NCBI GenBank assembly: GCA_019058275.1
Contig: JAHLVW010000072.1
Location: 1-43,791, forward strand
Direction of reading: 5' to 3'
Source of the DNA: Candidatus Heimdallarchaeota archaeon
GTDB taxonomy: Archaea > Asgardarchaeota > Heimdallarchaeia > JABLTI01
DNA: 43,791 nucleotides
Part shown: piece after piece, positions 1 through 10,400 of the stretch
How the letters are laid out: each line of letters starts with the position of its first letter
Position numbering within the stretch: the stretch's first letter is position 1
Notes under the pieces: generated by a model
Databases searched by the model: none
What the model saw: only the letters and a program-made list of their open reading frames with translations
What the model was told of the DNA's origin: nothing
Made by a program: the position numbers and the translations under genes

Positions 1-1056
1 GTAAGGTTTCTAGACAGAAATGGTTTCCAAGCTTCCGAAAAAATTTGGGAGGAAAACTACCATTTCCAAAGGAAATATTTAGAAGCTGGAAAAAATGAAC
101 TTTCAAAATTTAGAGCTAAAAAGGGTACTGCAATTAATTGTGGACCTGGTGTTGATGCTTTAGGCAAACTCGAGACTTTAGAAGGTGAGGGATTAACTTT
201 ATCTGAGATTGTAGGCAGATTGATGAAAGATTATGAATCCTTCAGGAACAAAAGTGGTGAAGCTGTAGTTATTAATGCTGCTTCTACAGAGCCTCATATA
301 ACTCTCACTGAAGAGCATAATACGCTTGATGGATTTGAAGGATTAATAGATGAGAATAAAGTAGAGAAAGTAACTGCAAGTATGCTTTACGCCTATGCAG
401 CGATAAAACAAAAAATCCCTTATGGTAATTTCACACCATCACATGGAGCAACTGTTCCAGCAATAAGAGAATTAGCTGTCAGAGAACAAGTCCCTTACAT
501 GGGTGATGATGGAAAAACTGGTGAGACACTAATGAAAACTACTCTTGCACCTATGTTCAAGATGAGGAATCTTAAGATCTTAGGGTGGGCAGGATTCAAT
601 ATCCTTGGAGATGACGATGGTTTAACTTTGAGCAAGGATGAGAATAAAGAAAGCAAAATTGAAAGCAAAGACAAAGCAATAAGCAGCAGTATTGGTTATT
701 CACCATTCTCAATTACAGAAATAAAGTACTTCCCTCCATTGGTAGATCATAAGGTAGCTTGGGATTATATTTCATATAGAGGATTTTTAGGAACAAAAAT
801 GGCACTACAATTTACATGGCATGGAATTGATTCTATTCTAGCTGCTCCTATAGCAATTGATATTGCAAGAAGCTTATTGTTTGCTAAGTCTAGAGGTGAA
901 TTTGGTGCTGTCCATGAGCTTGCATTCTTCTTTAAACATCCAATCGATGATATTATTGGAAATACTTTCATCCAATACGAAATCTTCATGGATTGGGTTA
1001 ATGAAGGGAAGAAAGTTGAACTAGAAAAGATGCAAGCTAAGATTGTATCCAAATAA
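1..1056 (+). CDS. ino1: myo-inositol-1-phosphate synthase, C-terminal part (5' end outside window)
   Basis: The reading frame is open from the first base and runs to TAA at 1054-1056, so only the N-terminal NAD-binding part is missing. The enzyme converts glucose-6-phosphate to inositol-1-phosphate; in archaea this feeds inositol phospholipid headgroups and compatible solutes. Family motifs visible in order: GDDGKTGET (the archaeal/eukaryal 'GDDxKSGQT' segment), GWAGFNILGDDDG (counterpart of SYNHLGNNDG), IKYFPPLVDHKVAWD (counterpart of VKYVPxxGDSKVAxDEY) and GIDSILAAPIAIDIA (counterpart of EDSLLAxPLIxDL). These contain the lysines and aspartates that bind NAD and phosphate in known synthases. 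The internal ATG at 220 is not the true start, because conserved-looking protein continues upstream of it. The HEAT-repeat gene follows on the same strand. Confidence 0.93.
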   Translation, partial: VRFLDRNGFQASEKIWEENYHFQRKYLEAGKNELSKFRAKKGTAINCGPGVDALGKLETLEGEGLTLSEIVGRLMKDYESFRNKSGEAVVINAASTEPHITLTEEHNTLDGFEGLIDENKVEKVTASMLYAYAAIKQKIPYGNFTPSHGATVPAIRELAVREQVPYMGDDGKTGETLMKTTLAPMFKMRNLKILGWAGFNILGDDDGLTLSKDENKESKIESKDKAISSSIGYSPFSITEIKYFPPLVDHKVAWDYISYRGFLGTKMALQFTWHGIDSILAAPIAIDIARSLLFAKSRGEFGAVHELAFFFKHPIDDIIGNTFIQYEIFMDWVNEGKKVELEKMQAKIVSK

Positions 1057-1161
1057 TGAAATAATACAACACTAATGGGGATTCTTTCCCCGTTCATTTA
1101 TTTTTCATCACAACTCATAGAATCGGGAATCGTTAATATTGGAAAGTGTGGGTGTAATCAA

Positions 1162-2211
1162 TTGGTTATCAACAAGAATAACAAACTAACGGATCTACAA
1201 ACACTACTAGAGAGATTAAAATCCAATTCTAGTAATAATCGATTTGATGCAGTAATACAACTTGGGAAGTCAAGCTTTCAAGAAACTAACGATATTCTGA
1301 AGCAATTGATTATATCTGATCCTGAAACGATTATTCGTGAACTAGCATTAATTACTCTAACTGAAAAGATAAAACCAGAAGTTTTAGATATTGCTAAGAA
1401 AATTTTCTATAATCCATCTGAACAACCAATTATGAGGGCAAGAGCTACATGGGTTTTTAGTCAAATACAATCAAAACAAGCATTCGACTTAGCTAAAGAA
1501 GCGTTAAATGATAGAAACGAAGAAGTGGTTTATTGGGCACTAATTGGAATTATGACATTTGAAAATGCTTCAGATGCAATACCTGAAATTAGAAAACTCG
1601 CAGTTAAAAGTCGTCATTCAATTATTCGGCAAACTGCCGTTTGGACAATAGGAATGTTAGGTGATATTGAGTCCAGAGAATTATTAGAAGATAGGATGCT
1701 TATAGATACCGTTCCAATAGTTAGATTGTTATCAACTTGGGCTTTAAGAAAGATTGACTGCTTGGAATCAATTCCTAATCTTAGTAATGCTTTATCCAAG
1801 GATACTAATAAATTAACTCGAAGAGAAATTGCCTCTACAATAGGTAAAATACTGGATTTTGAAAAGCAATATGAAAGTAGTCAAGAACAGCAATCACTTT
1901 TCAGAGAAATGCAAGATATTGCTGCAAGAGTACTCATAAGAGCATTATTAGGAGATACTTCTTACGTAGTGAGAAGAACATGTGCAGAATCTTTAGGGAA
2001 AATAAGGTACAAAGGAATTCTGGAAAAACTGATAGAAGCTCTAACAACTGAAACAAATCTGTTTGTAAGAAAGGAAATAGTAAATACTCTTGGAACTATT
2101 AGTGATCCTAAAGCATTAGATATTTTGAAGAAAGCTATTAGAAGTCATTACAAAACAATTGTAGAAGCAGCAAAAGAAGCTATTAAAAAAATAAAGAAAA
2201 GTAATGAATGA
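1162..2211 (+). CDS. HEAT-repeat protein
   Basis: An alpha-helical repeat protein made of about ten units of roughly 30 residues, of the PBS-lyase HEAT type. Recurring features are paired helices with patterns such as 'VRRTCAESLGKI', 'VRKEIVNTLGTI' and 'IIRQTAVWTIGMLG', where Arg starts the second helix and a Leu-Gly ends it. Such proteins are usually protein-protein scaffolds; no catalytic residues are seen and the partner is unknown. The frame is open from an ATG at 1075, but that gives an unconvincing N-terminus (IleSerPro/Phe-rich, then CysGlyCys) without a ribosome site. I prefer the TTG at 1162, preceded by GGGTG and an AT-rich TATA-like element about 26 bases upstream. The start is uncertain; the product class is secure. 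No membrane segment or signal peptide. Confidence 0.85.
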   Translation: MVINKNNKLTDLQTLLERLKSNSSNNRFDAVIQLGKSSFQETNDILKQLIISDPETIIRELALITLTEKIKPEVLDIAKKIFYNPSEQPIMRARATWVFSQIQSKQAFDLAKEALNDRNEEVVYWALIGIMTFENASDAIPEIRKLAVKSRHSIIRQTAVWTIGMLGDIESRELLEDRMLIDTVPIVRLLSTWALRKIDCLESIPNLSNALSKDTNKLTRREIASTIGKILDFEKQYESSQEQQSLFREMQDIAARVLIRALLGDTSYVVRRTCAESLGKIRYKGILEKLIEALTTETNLFVRKEIVNTLGTISDPKALDILKKAIRSHYKTIVEAAKEAIKKIKKSNE

Positions 2212-2315
2212 AATTGAAACGTTCATTTTACTTTGAATTCTTAACTAAATCAAAACAGTTTTATTACCAGAGGAGTTTAGTTGCTAGAATTAAATAAGTT
2301 AAGAGAAGATTCAAT

Positions 2316-4130
2316 ATGCATCCAATTCTGAGAGTTTTTGGCTTCATGAAAAGAAAAACATGGTTTGCATTTTCTGTTGTAATTTTCTCAGCTATTCTGG
2401 ATTCGTGTTTCACCTTATTTACTCCTTGGATTGCCCGTGAGTTAATCAATAGAGTATTTTATGATTTGGATGCAACTGCCTTGAAATTATGGTTACCAAT
2501 CTATGTTGCTACTGGATTTTTCGCAGCTATTTTTAGATTCCTTCAAAGATACATTAATGAGTATGTTTCTCAATCTTTGATTTTTGATTTAAGAAATACA
2601 CTTTATTCAAGAATTCAGAAACAATCAATTGATTTCTTTGATAGAATGGAAACAGGACAATTAATATCTCGAGGAACAAGTGATATCGAAGCGATAAGAC
2701 GATTACTTAGTATTGGTATAAGAATTTTCTTGAGAGCAATCTGGTTATATTCAGGTATCTTTATTCTTATTGGAATCATGGATTGGCAATTGATGCTGGT
2801 AGTTCTTGCATTAGCTCCTGTCATGTTTGTAATAATGTTCTCCTATGCTAAAAGAGCTAGACCACTTATGCGAGATATTCAAAATAAATTTGGAGATATG
2901 AATTCAGTTCTTGCTGAAAATGTCTATGGTTCCAGAGTTGTAAGAGCATTTGCTGCTGAAGGGTTTGAAACTGAAAAATTTGAGCAAGAAAATAAGTTAT
3001 ATTTAGATCTAAACATGAGAATGGCAAAGTTGAGAGCTTACTTAACAACTCTTTTTCCATTAATTCTTAGTATAGGATCATTCCTGTTAATTTATTTTGG
3101 CGGTAGAGGAGTAGTTACCGGTACTCTTGGAGTGGGAGACCTTATCGCAATTAATGGTTATCTTATTTTGTTACAAATGCCTACAAGGTTTTTGTCTTTT
3201 GCAATATTACATTATCAAGAAGGAACTGCTTCTCTTAATAGAATATTTGAAGTTGTAGACATGAAGAAGAAAATTAAGGAAAAAGAAAATGCAATTGAAA
3301 TGCCAAAAATCAATGGAAATATTTCCTTTGAGAATGTTACTTTTGCTTATTCAGCTGATGCTCCACCGGTTTTGAAAAATATTAATCTCGATATTCCGTC
3401 TGGTGAAACAGTAGCATTTCTTGGAACAACAGGTTCAGGGAAAAGTACAATTGTTAGTTTGGTACCGAGATTTTACGATCCAAATGAGGGTACTGTAAAA
3501 ATAGATGGGATAGATATAAGGGATGTTCAAGTAGATTCATTACGTAAACAAATTGCTATTGTTCAACAAGAAGCATTCCTATTTGCTAAAACCATTAAGG
3601 AAAACATTGCATTTGGGAAACCAGATGCTACAGAAGATGAGATCAGAAGAGTTTCAGAAATCGCTCAAGCTCATGAGTTTATTACTGAATTTCCTAATGG
3701 TTATGATACAATTGTTGGTGAACGTGGTGTGACACTATCTGGAGGTCAAAAACAAAGATTGACCATTGCTCGAGCACTATTATTGAATAATCCACTACTT
3801 ATTATGGATGATTCTTCGAGCGCTTTAGATTTTGAAACAGAGCACCAATTCCAAAATGCTATTGACGAATTGATAAAGAATCGCACAACACTAATCATTA
3901 CACAAAGACTTTCCACAATAAAATTTGCTACACGAATTGTTGTTATGGATAAAGGACAAATCGTTGAATCTGGAATGCATGAAGATTTAATGGAGCAAGG
4001 TGGTTTATACAAACACCTTTATGAAACTCAACTTTTAGAGCAAGAATTTCTACCAATTGAGAATCAAACTGAAATCGAACGCAACCTAGCAAATTCATAT
4101 ATGAAACAAACAGAAGGAGGAACTAAATAG
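2316..4130 (+). CDS. ABC exporter half-transporter, degenerate ATPase half
   Basis: A 604-residue type IV (B-type) ABC exporter half: six transmembrane helices in the first ~310 residues, then a nucleotide-binding domain. Walker A is GTTGSGKS (370-377) and the signature LSGGQ starts at 474. The Walker B segment reads MDDSSSALD, with Asp499 where the catalytic Glu normally sits, and the switch His is Gln530 (ITQRLST). This pattern marks the non-hydrolysing site of heterodimeric exporters such as TM287/288 and BmrC/BmrD. The next gene, 2 bases downstream, is the matching partner. Substrate unknown; lipids, drugs or peptides are all possible. A short frame with a strong GAGGAG site just upstream (2281-2331) overlaps this start. 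Confidence 0.93.
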   Translation: MHPILRVFGFMKRKTWFAFSVVIFSAILDSCFTLFTPWIARELINRVFYDLDATALKLWLPIYVATGFFAAIFRFLQRYINEYVSQSLIFDLRNTLYSRIQKQSIDFFDRMETGQLISRGTSDIEAIRRLLSIGIRIFLRAIWLYSGIFILIGIMDWQLMLVVLALAPVMFVIMFSYAKRARPLMRDIQNKFGDMNSVLAENVYGSRVVRAFAAEGFETEKFEQENKLYLDLNMRMAKLRAYLTTLFPLILSIGSFLLIYFGGRGVVTGTLGVGDLIAINGYLILLQMPTRFLSFAILHYQEGTASLNRIFEVVDMKKKIKEKENAIEMPKINGNISFENVTFAYSADAPPVLKNINLDIPSGETVAFLGTTGSGKSTIVSLVPRFYDPNEGTVKIDGIDIRDVQVDSLRKQIAIVQQEAFLFAKTIKENIAFGKPDATEDEIRRVSEIAQAHEFITEFPNGYDTIVGERGVTLSGGQKQRLTIARALLLNNPLLIMDDSSSALDFETEHQFQNAIDELIKNRTTLIITQRLSTIKFATRIVVMDKGQIVESGMHEDLMEQGGLYKHLYETQLLEQEFLPIENQTEIERNLANSYMKQTEGGTK

Positions 4131-4132
4131 AG

Positions 4133-6004
4133 ATGGGCTGGAGACGAAGTGGGCATTTTGCCTCTTTAACTGAAGACGAAGAGAAGAAGGAAAGACCAAA
4201 AGTTGCTTCTGATTGGACACTAGCAAAATGGATAATGAAATATTTGTTTAAAGATTTCAGATCACTAGCCATAATTACTTTAGTCTTGGTAGGTCTAGGT
4301 TCAGTTCTAGCTTTAGCATCTCCAAAAATAATGCAAGTTATCATTGATGATGTTTTTAACACTGAATTTATTAAATCCATAGATGAGAGATTTAACCTCC
4401 TGCTAATTATGACATTAATCTTATTATCTGTTGCAATTATTACTGCAGTTATTAGTATTTTCAGAACGGTTTTATTATACAAAATTGGATATAATACAGT
4501 TAAGAAAATCAGAACAGACACATTTACTCATTTACAAAAATTATCACTCAAATTTTTTGATACCCAAGAGTCAGGCAGATTAATATCAAAAGTCACAAAT
4601 GATTGTGACAAAATTAATGAATTAATGAGTGGAGGAATAATAACTTCGTTAATTGATTTCCTAACGTTAATTGGAATTTCAATAATGCTTCTAGTTATGA
4701 ATTGGCAGTTAGCATTATGGTGCTTCTTATTTTCAATACCACCCACATTACTTATCAGTTATTTCTTCAAAAGAAGAGCTCGTAAAGCTTATCGCAAAAC
4801 GCGAAAAACTATTGCCAATGTTACTGCTAATTTGTCTGAAAGCATTTCTGGTGTAAAAGTCTCAAAATCATTTACTAGAGAAAAAAGAAACATCCAAGAG
4901 TTTCGTACTGTTAATCAAGAAAATAGAGAAGCGAATATGAAGGCAGTTGCTGTTTTTGCAACAACATTTCCCTTATTCAATTTCATAGCATCTGCTGTTG
5001 TAGGTTTCGTATACTTTTATGGTGGATGGACTCTGATTTTTGGTTCTACAGCGATTTTAAAAGCTGTAACAATAGGTGAGGCAATTGCATTCACTCAATA
5101 TGTTAGTAACTTCTTTAGACCTATTCTGAATTTAACAATGTTCTATAATACATTCCAATCTACAATGGCAGCTACAGAAAGAGTGTATGACTTAAATCAT
5201 TCTACATCAGATGTAGTTGAGAAAACAGATGCTTATATTTTACCTGAAATAAAGGGTCATGTTAAATTTGAGGATATTGTTTTTGGGTATAAGGAAAACG
5301 AATTAGTTCTAAGCAAATTCAATCTAGAAGTCTCACCAGGAGAAGCAATAGCCATAGTTGGGCCAACTGGTTCAGGGAAAACTACGATAGTAAATCTTCT
5401 GGGCAGATTTTACGAAATACTTGAAGGCAATATACTAATTGATGACCACAATATCCAAGATGTTACTTTGAATTCATTGCATAGCCAAATGGGAATAGTA
5501 CTTCAAGATCCATACTTGTTTAGTGGAACAATTGCTGAGAATATTGTTTACAATCAAAAAGATGTGCCATTTGATGATATACAAGTAGCAGCTGATTCAG
5601 TAAATGCACATGAATTTATTGAGCGAATGTCTAAAGGTTATGACACAGAGGTAGGTGAACGAGGGAGTAAACTGTCTCTAGGTCAAAGACAACTTATCTC
5701 ATTTGCTAGAGCGTTGTTACCTAATCCAAAAATACTAATCTTAGATGAAGCTACTTCTTCTGTGGATCCATACACTGAGTTATTAATCAAGAAGGCTCTT
5801 GACAAGCTTCTTTCAGGTAGAACTTCATTTATTATCGCTCACAGGTTATCAACAGTTAGAAATGCTGACAGAATTATTGTAATAAAAGATGGAGCTATTA
5901 TCGAGGAAGGAACCAATGAAGATTTACTAGCAAAGAAGGGCGAATACTATAGATTATACCAATTACAATTTAAGGATCAAGAAAATGGATCTAACGGTCA
6001 TTGA
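4133..6004 (+). CDS. ABC exporter half-transporter, catalytic half
   Basis: A 623-residue B-type ABC exporter half that should pair with the preceding gene. A ~55-residue cytoplasmic N-terminus is followed by six membrane helices and the ATPase domain. Walker A GPTGSGKT spans 410-417, Walker B has the catalytic Glu539 (LDEATSSVD) and the switch His570 is present (IAHRLST). The signature is altered to LSLGQ (514-518). In the heterodimer this altered signature faces the degenerate Walker site of the partner, so the two defects fall on the same nucleotide site while the other site stays intact, as in TM287/288. An AGGAGG ribosome site lies 12 bases before the ATG at 4133, inside the end of the upstream gene, so the two are co-transcribed. 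Confidence 0.94.
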   Translation: MGWRRSGHFASLTEDEEKKERPKVASDWTLAKWIMKYLFKDFRSLAIITLVLVGLGSVLALASPKIMQVIIDDVFNTEFIKSIDERFNLLLIMTLILLSVAIITAVISIFRTVLLYKIGYNTVKKIRTDTFTHLQKLSLKFFDTQESGRLISKVTNDCDKINELMSGGIITSLIDFLTLIGISIMLLVMNWQLALWCFLFSIPPTLLISYFFKRRARKAYRKTRKTIANVTANLSESISGVKVSKSFTREKRNIQEFRTVNQENREANMKAVAVFATTFPLFNFIASAVVGFVYFYGGWTLIFGSTAILKAVTIGEAIAFTQYVSNFFRPILNLTMFYNTFQSTMAATERVYDLNHSTSDVVEKTDAYILPEIKGHVKFEDIVFGYKENELVLSKFNLEVSPGEAIAIVGPTGSGKTTIVNLLGRFYEILEGNILIDDHNIQDVTLNSLHSQMGIVLQDPYLFSGTIAENIVYNQKDVPFDDIQVAADSVNAHEFIERMSKGYDTEVGERGSKLSLGQRQLISFARALLPNPKILILDEATSSVDPYTELLIKKALDKLLSGRTSFIIAHRLSTVRNADRIIVIKDGAIIEEGTNEDLLAKKGEYYRLYQLQFKDQENGSNGH

Positions 6005-6068
6005 AGAATTCTGATAAAATCTAACCATAAACACAATTGAGATTAGTAATAAAACAAAGGTGAAAAAA

Positions 6069-7463
6069 ATGGAAGATGAAAGTAATAGAACATTTCGAGA
6101 ATTACTGCCACCTTTGAATTTATTACCTTTGCTAACATCTTATACCATGGATCATGTTGCTGTTTCAACTTATTGGATATTCTTTGGCATATTCCTAAGC
6201 GAAGAAGTTACTGATTCATATCTAGATATAGCGGTTGTTTTAGCAGTGCCTGCAATTATTTCAATTATTGGTACAACAATACTTAGCTCCTTTTCTGATA
6301 AAACAGGTCGTCGTAAAGAGCTTATTTTATTCGCAAAAATTGCTTTAATGACTCAATACATCCTATTGCTATTCTTTCGTGGATCCATTTGGAGTATCCT
6401 AGCAATTTTAGGAATCTTTGGGATTTTCACTCAGATCTATTATAGTCAACACAGTGCATTGATTACTACTATTTGTCCACCAGATAGAAAAGGACAAGTT
6501 TCTAGCTATCAAGTTTTTTTTGCAAGTGCTGGTTGGATGATAGGAAGTGCTTTATCAGATATTATTTATGATTGGCAAGGCATTACAGGCAGTTTAGGAT
6601 TTGCTGCTGGATTTGCTTTGTTAGCTGGTATTGTTGCTATGGTTTCAACTTCAAAACCTTATAGTCAAAGAGAAGAATTAATTGATGATTCCATACTTAA
6701 TGAAAGCAAAATTAGTGATGTAGTAATTAAGAACCAGACGATGCGTACTGCTGAGTCAATAAAATCAACTGAAAGTACTGCTTCCTATTTTGAGATATTT
6801 AAAAGAAAAAAAGTTATTTCATTGTTAATCGCATTAGCAATTTTAGATTTCGGATTTGGACCGTTTAATGTGATTACATCAGTATATTTCAAAAGAGTCT
6901 ATATGTTAAATTTCAATGATTCAGAACTAGCAAATACTTTGATTGCTAAATCAAATACTATTGCTACAGCAATTGGAATGGTAATTCTTCTAGTTAGTGG
7001 TTCAATTCTTGATAGAACAGGTCGTAAACCAATTTTCATATTATCAATTGTTGCTTATCCTATTTTATATACCTTGATGTTTACATTATCTGAACATCCT
7101 TGGGCGTTGTTTTGCATTTATTTGTATCCATTATATGCGGTGAAAGTACCTACAGCAAATACAGTAATGGCAGATTTAACAGCTGAGAATGAACGTGGAA
7201 GGGGTATGAGTTTAATAAATATTGAGCAAATTGTATTCGGTAATCTTGGAGCGATTTTTGGATGTTATATTGCTGATGTTTTTCCAGGAGATATTATACC
7301 AAGATTCGTTCCTGAGGGGATATATATTATACCCATCTTTCCAATGATATTTGGAATAATTGCATTAATATTGGGAATATTGTTAGTAAAAGAAACCAAT
7401 CCAAGGGTTCTAGCGAAGTTGGATGCTAAAGAAAAAATGGCAAGTGGTTTAAAGAACCTATAA
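6069..7463 (+). CDS. major facilitator superfamily transporter
   Basis: A 464-residue, strongly hydrophobic protein with about 12 membrane helices and a hydrophilic central loop (around residues 200-245) between the two six-helix halves. Both halves carry the MFS loop 2-3 motif: SDKTGRRKE in the N half and LDRTGRKP in the C half. It is probably a secondary exporter or uptake carrier; the substrate cannot be read from sequence. The ATG at 6069 is preferred over the in-frame GTG at 6060, because AGGTGA at 6058-6063 is then correctly placed as the ribosome site. It lies 60 bases after the ABC exporter pair and may belong to the same export unit. Its last six bases overlap the end of the convergent giant TPR gene. 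Confidence 0.88.
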   Translation: MEDESNRTFRELLPPLNLLPLLTSYTMDHVAVSTYWIFFGIFLSEEVTDSYLDIAVVLAVPAIISIIGTTILSSFSDKTGRRKELILFAKIALMTQYILLLFFRGSIWSILAILGIFGIFTQIYYSQHSALITTICPPDRKGQVSSYQVFFASAGWMIGSALSDIIYDWQGITGSLGFAAGFALLAGIVAMVSTSKPYSQREELIDDSILNESKISDVVIKNQTMRTAESIKSTESTASYFEIFKRKKVISLLIALAILDFGFGPFNVITSVYFKRVYMLNFNDSELANTLIAKSNTIATAIGMVILLVSGSILDRTGRKPIFILSIVAYPILYTLMFTLSEHPWALFCIYLYPLYAVKVPTANTVMADLTAENERGRGMSLINIEQIVFGNLGAIFGCYIADVFPGDIIPRFVPEGIYIIPIFPMIFGIIALILGILLVKETNPRVLAKLDAKEKMASGLKNL

Positions 7464-10400
7464 AGTGACAGCATTCTCGACTACTTCTTCGCAAGAAATC
7501 TCTCGAAGTACTTCCTTGATGATATCAGGAGGGATACGCATTTCATTTGCAACTTGCATTGGATCGAATATTGAAGCCTTCTTTCTTTCACGATTTAGTA
7601 TCAAAGAAATTTCTGCTTTCAGTCTATCAAATGAATAGAATATTTTTTGTTCATTATCTAGTATTGCCATATAGAGAACTGAAAGGAATTCTCGACGAAC
7701 TATTGAAACTGTATCGTTGTGCTGTATTCCAAACTCATTTGCAACAGTTTCCAATTCGATTCTACCCCAAAGATCATATTCTGAATAAAGATAAGAACGT
7801 ATAGCTTGGATTTTATGTAACGAGATAAAAACATCCTTGTTGATTGGTTGTCCTTCTATTCTTCTAGCAATTTGCAAACTTTCTAAAAGGAAATCAGATA
7901 ATGGTAAAGATCTGTCTGTAGTAGAGAAGATTGTTCTATCGAAAGTGCCTTTATTGGTTAATTCATAGACAATTCTATACTTTGTATGTTCGATGATTTT
8001 TCGGATTCTTCCATGTGAAATGTATGGTAATGATGCTAGCACATCCCAAGCAGCTCCCACTTTTGTTGAGTTTATTAATTTCAAAACTCTAGCAAATGTT
8101 TTCGTGGGTTTTGATTTCTTCATTTCAGCAAGTTCCATAACTCGCAGATAAATTGTCTCGAGTGAATCCATATCACAACTTGCCATTCTATTTACAGCTG
8201 CTTTTGTTAGAAGTTCAATTATGACAGATTCTATATTCTTTCTTGTTTTCATTATTCGAATATATTTCAAAATTGCATTGTCATAAGCATTTGCTGCATC
8301 CTTTGTGGTACCAATATCTTCCAGTATCTTTCCAGCCAATGTAATGAATTTATTGGTCAAATTTATTGGAATTCTTGGTTGATCTATAAAAGCAATTCCG
8401 CGGTTAAAGCACTTTCTTGCAATTTCGTTTGCTTTTTGATAATTCTTAATTCTTATTGCTGAATCAGAGGCTATTTTATAACATTGATAGGCAATTGTTA
8501 CATCTGCATCCCATTCTCGTGTTTGGAAGATTCTATTTACCAAACGATTAGAACTTTCATCATCATTTGCTAGGTCAAATGCTTCAACAGCAATATCATA
8601 GAATATCATTGATTCAAGGATTTTTCCTTCATTAACTAATCTATCACCAGCACTTAGAGCAAACAATCCAATATTCTTCAATTCAGTTTGCATTGATAGT
8701 TTTGTGTTCAATTTAAGTGATGTATCAAGAAAACTTATTGAATCATTGTATTTCTTTTTCTCAAGTAATTCTTGAGCAGTATGGAATGAGCTTTCAGCAA
8801 TTTCATTTGCTATGTTGGAGTTTCGTAAATCGATCATAAGAGTTGCTGTATGTCTTAAGCGGAAAGCTGATTCTCTGTTTCCACGTTTTATTAATTTCTG
8901 TAAGTTTTTCTGAGCTTCTGTAATATCTTTTTCAATTTCAACTTGATTCTTAGATAAGGCTAAAATCCTCATACAAGCTTCAACAATCTTTTGGCCTAAA
9001 CTATAATTTTGATCAGATTTACTTACTTTCTCACCAAATGCTGTTAATGCTTTAATATAATCTTTGATTAGTTCATACTCGATTGTTGCTCTATTAGAAT
9101 TAGGGACTTCATATGCTTCCAAACCACTAGTTATATCATCTAATGTTGAAATAGTTGTTCTAGCATTATTAATAGATGATTGCTTGGCGAAATCAAGCAT
9201 AGCTAAAACAACTGTTGAGATTAAATTATCGCTTTGTGTTTGTATTGCAATATCTCTTGCTGTTAATAGTGCTTCATACCCTCTTAGTGATTGCATGTTA
9301 TTAACCAAATCTTTAGAACCGAGCTTTATGAATTCCTTTCCTATTTTCTCGATATAATCCATGTTTTGGATTTCTTGAAACATCTGATAGCAATAACCTA
9401 GAAGTCTATAGTTTATCTCTAAATCCGCTTCAAGGTCTAATATTTGTAGTTGTTCAAATGTTTCTTTTCCAATTAATGTCAACAAGTCGATATTCTCAGC
9501 TTCTTTAGCCAATCTGATAGCGTAATCTAAAAAGAAGAATCCCAACTGTGGCTTATTTAGCATAATATCAGCATTAGCCCTTCTTGTTAACACTAGTATC
9601 ATTTGTGAAATGTTTTCATCTTGGTTTGTTGCTTTGTAGAATCTTAATGCATCTCTACTAATTTTGCCTATCATGTTCCATTCAACATCTAGGGTTATTT
9701 TCAGAGCCTCAATGAGTGTTTCACTAACTAAAGGTAATAAAGCTTGTTTTGAAATTTCTTGATTTGTGACAATCTCAAGAACTTTAGCACCTGCAATAGA
9801 ATTCTTCTTCCGAATAATATCTAAAGCTAACTTCAAGACTAAATCAATAATTTGTTTAATTTCTTCAGGATCTGGACTGCTTTTCGCCAATTCAAATGAT
9901 CTATTTAAGAAGAAGATTCCAATTGCTGATTTTCGATTTGGTAAATTCTGACTGGCTGCGGAAAGATAAATGTTTATTATCAAAGATAGCAAATCAAATC
10001 TAGAAATTTTTTCTACTAACAATCTTGCTTTCTCGAGAATATGAACTGCTTTTGTTAATTCATTTTCTTCCATAAATCTTCTCGCTGAATCGATAGTTTG
10101 TTTGGTGATTGTTACTGCAAGATCGATATTTTTATCTTTTAAGTAGTAATCTACAGCTTTAATTGCAAAGATTATTGATTCATCAGCTTTTCCAACATTT
10201 AAGTGGTTTGCAGAAATTACTGAACAAGTTTTCCCAGCTTTAGTATAAGATTCAGCACACTCGAAGATCTTTATTGCTAAAGTATATATTTCATTAGATT
10301 TTTCTAAATCACTCTGAGCTAATTCCTGAGCTTTTTGGATTGTTATTTCTCCAAGTTCTATACAACCAGAGATGTTTTTTGTTTGCATTTCAATATCAAT

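Noticed and set aside
765..1097. A 110-codon minus-strand frame over the end of the inositol phosphate synthase gene
   Set aside because: Antisense to conserved synthase motifs; no ribosome site or family pattern.
4123..4521. A 132-codon minus-strand open frame opposite the second ABC exporter gene
   Set aside because: It lies entirely antisense to well-supported ABC exporter sequence, and its translation has no recognisable motif; it is a shadow frame.
9064..9357. Several 60-97 codon plus-strand frames opposite the giant TPR gene
   Set aside because: They arise from the helical codon pattern of the opposite strand; low-complexity Ser/Leu/Ile translations without motifs.
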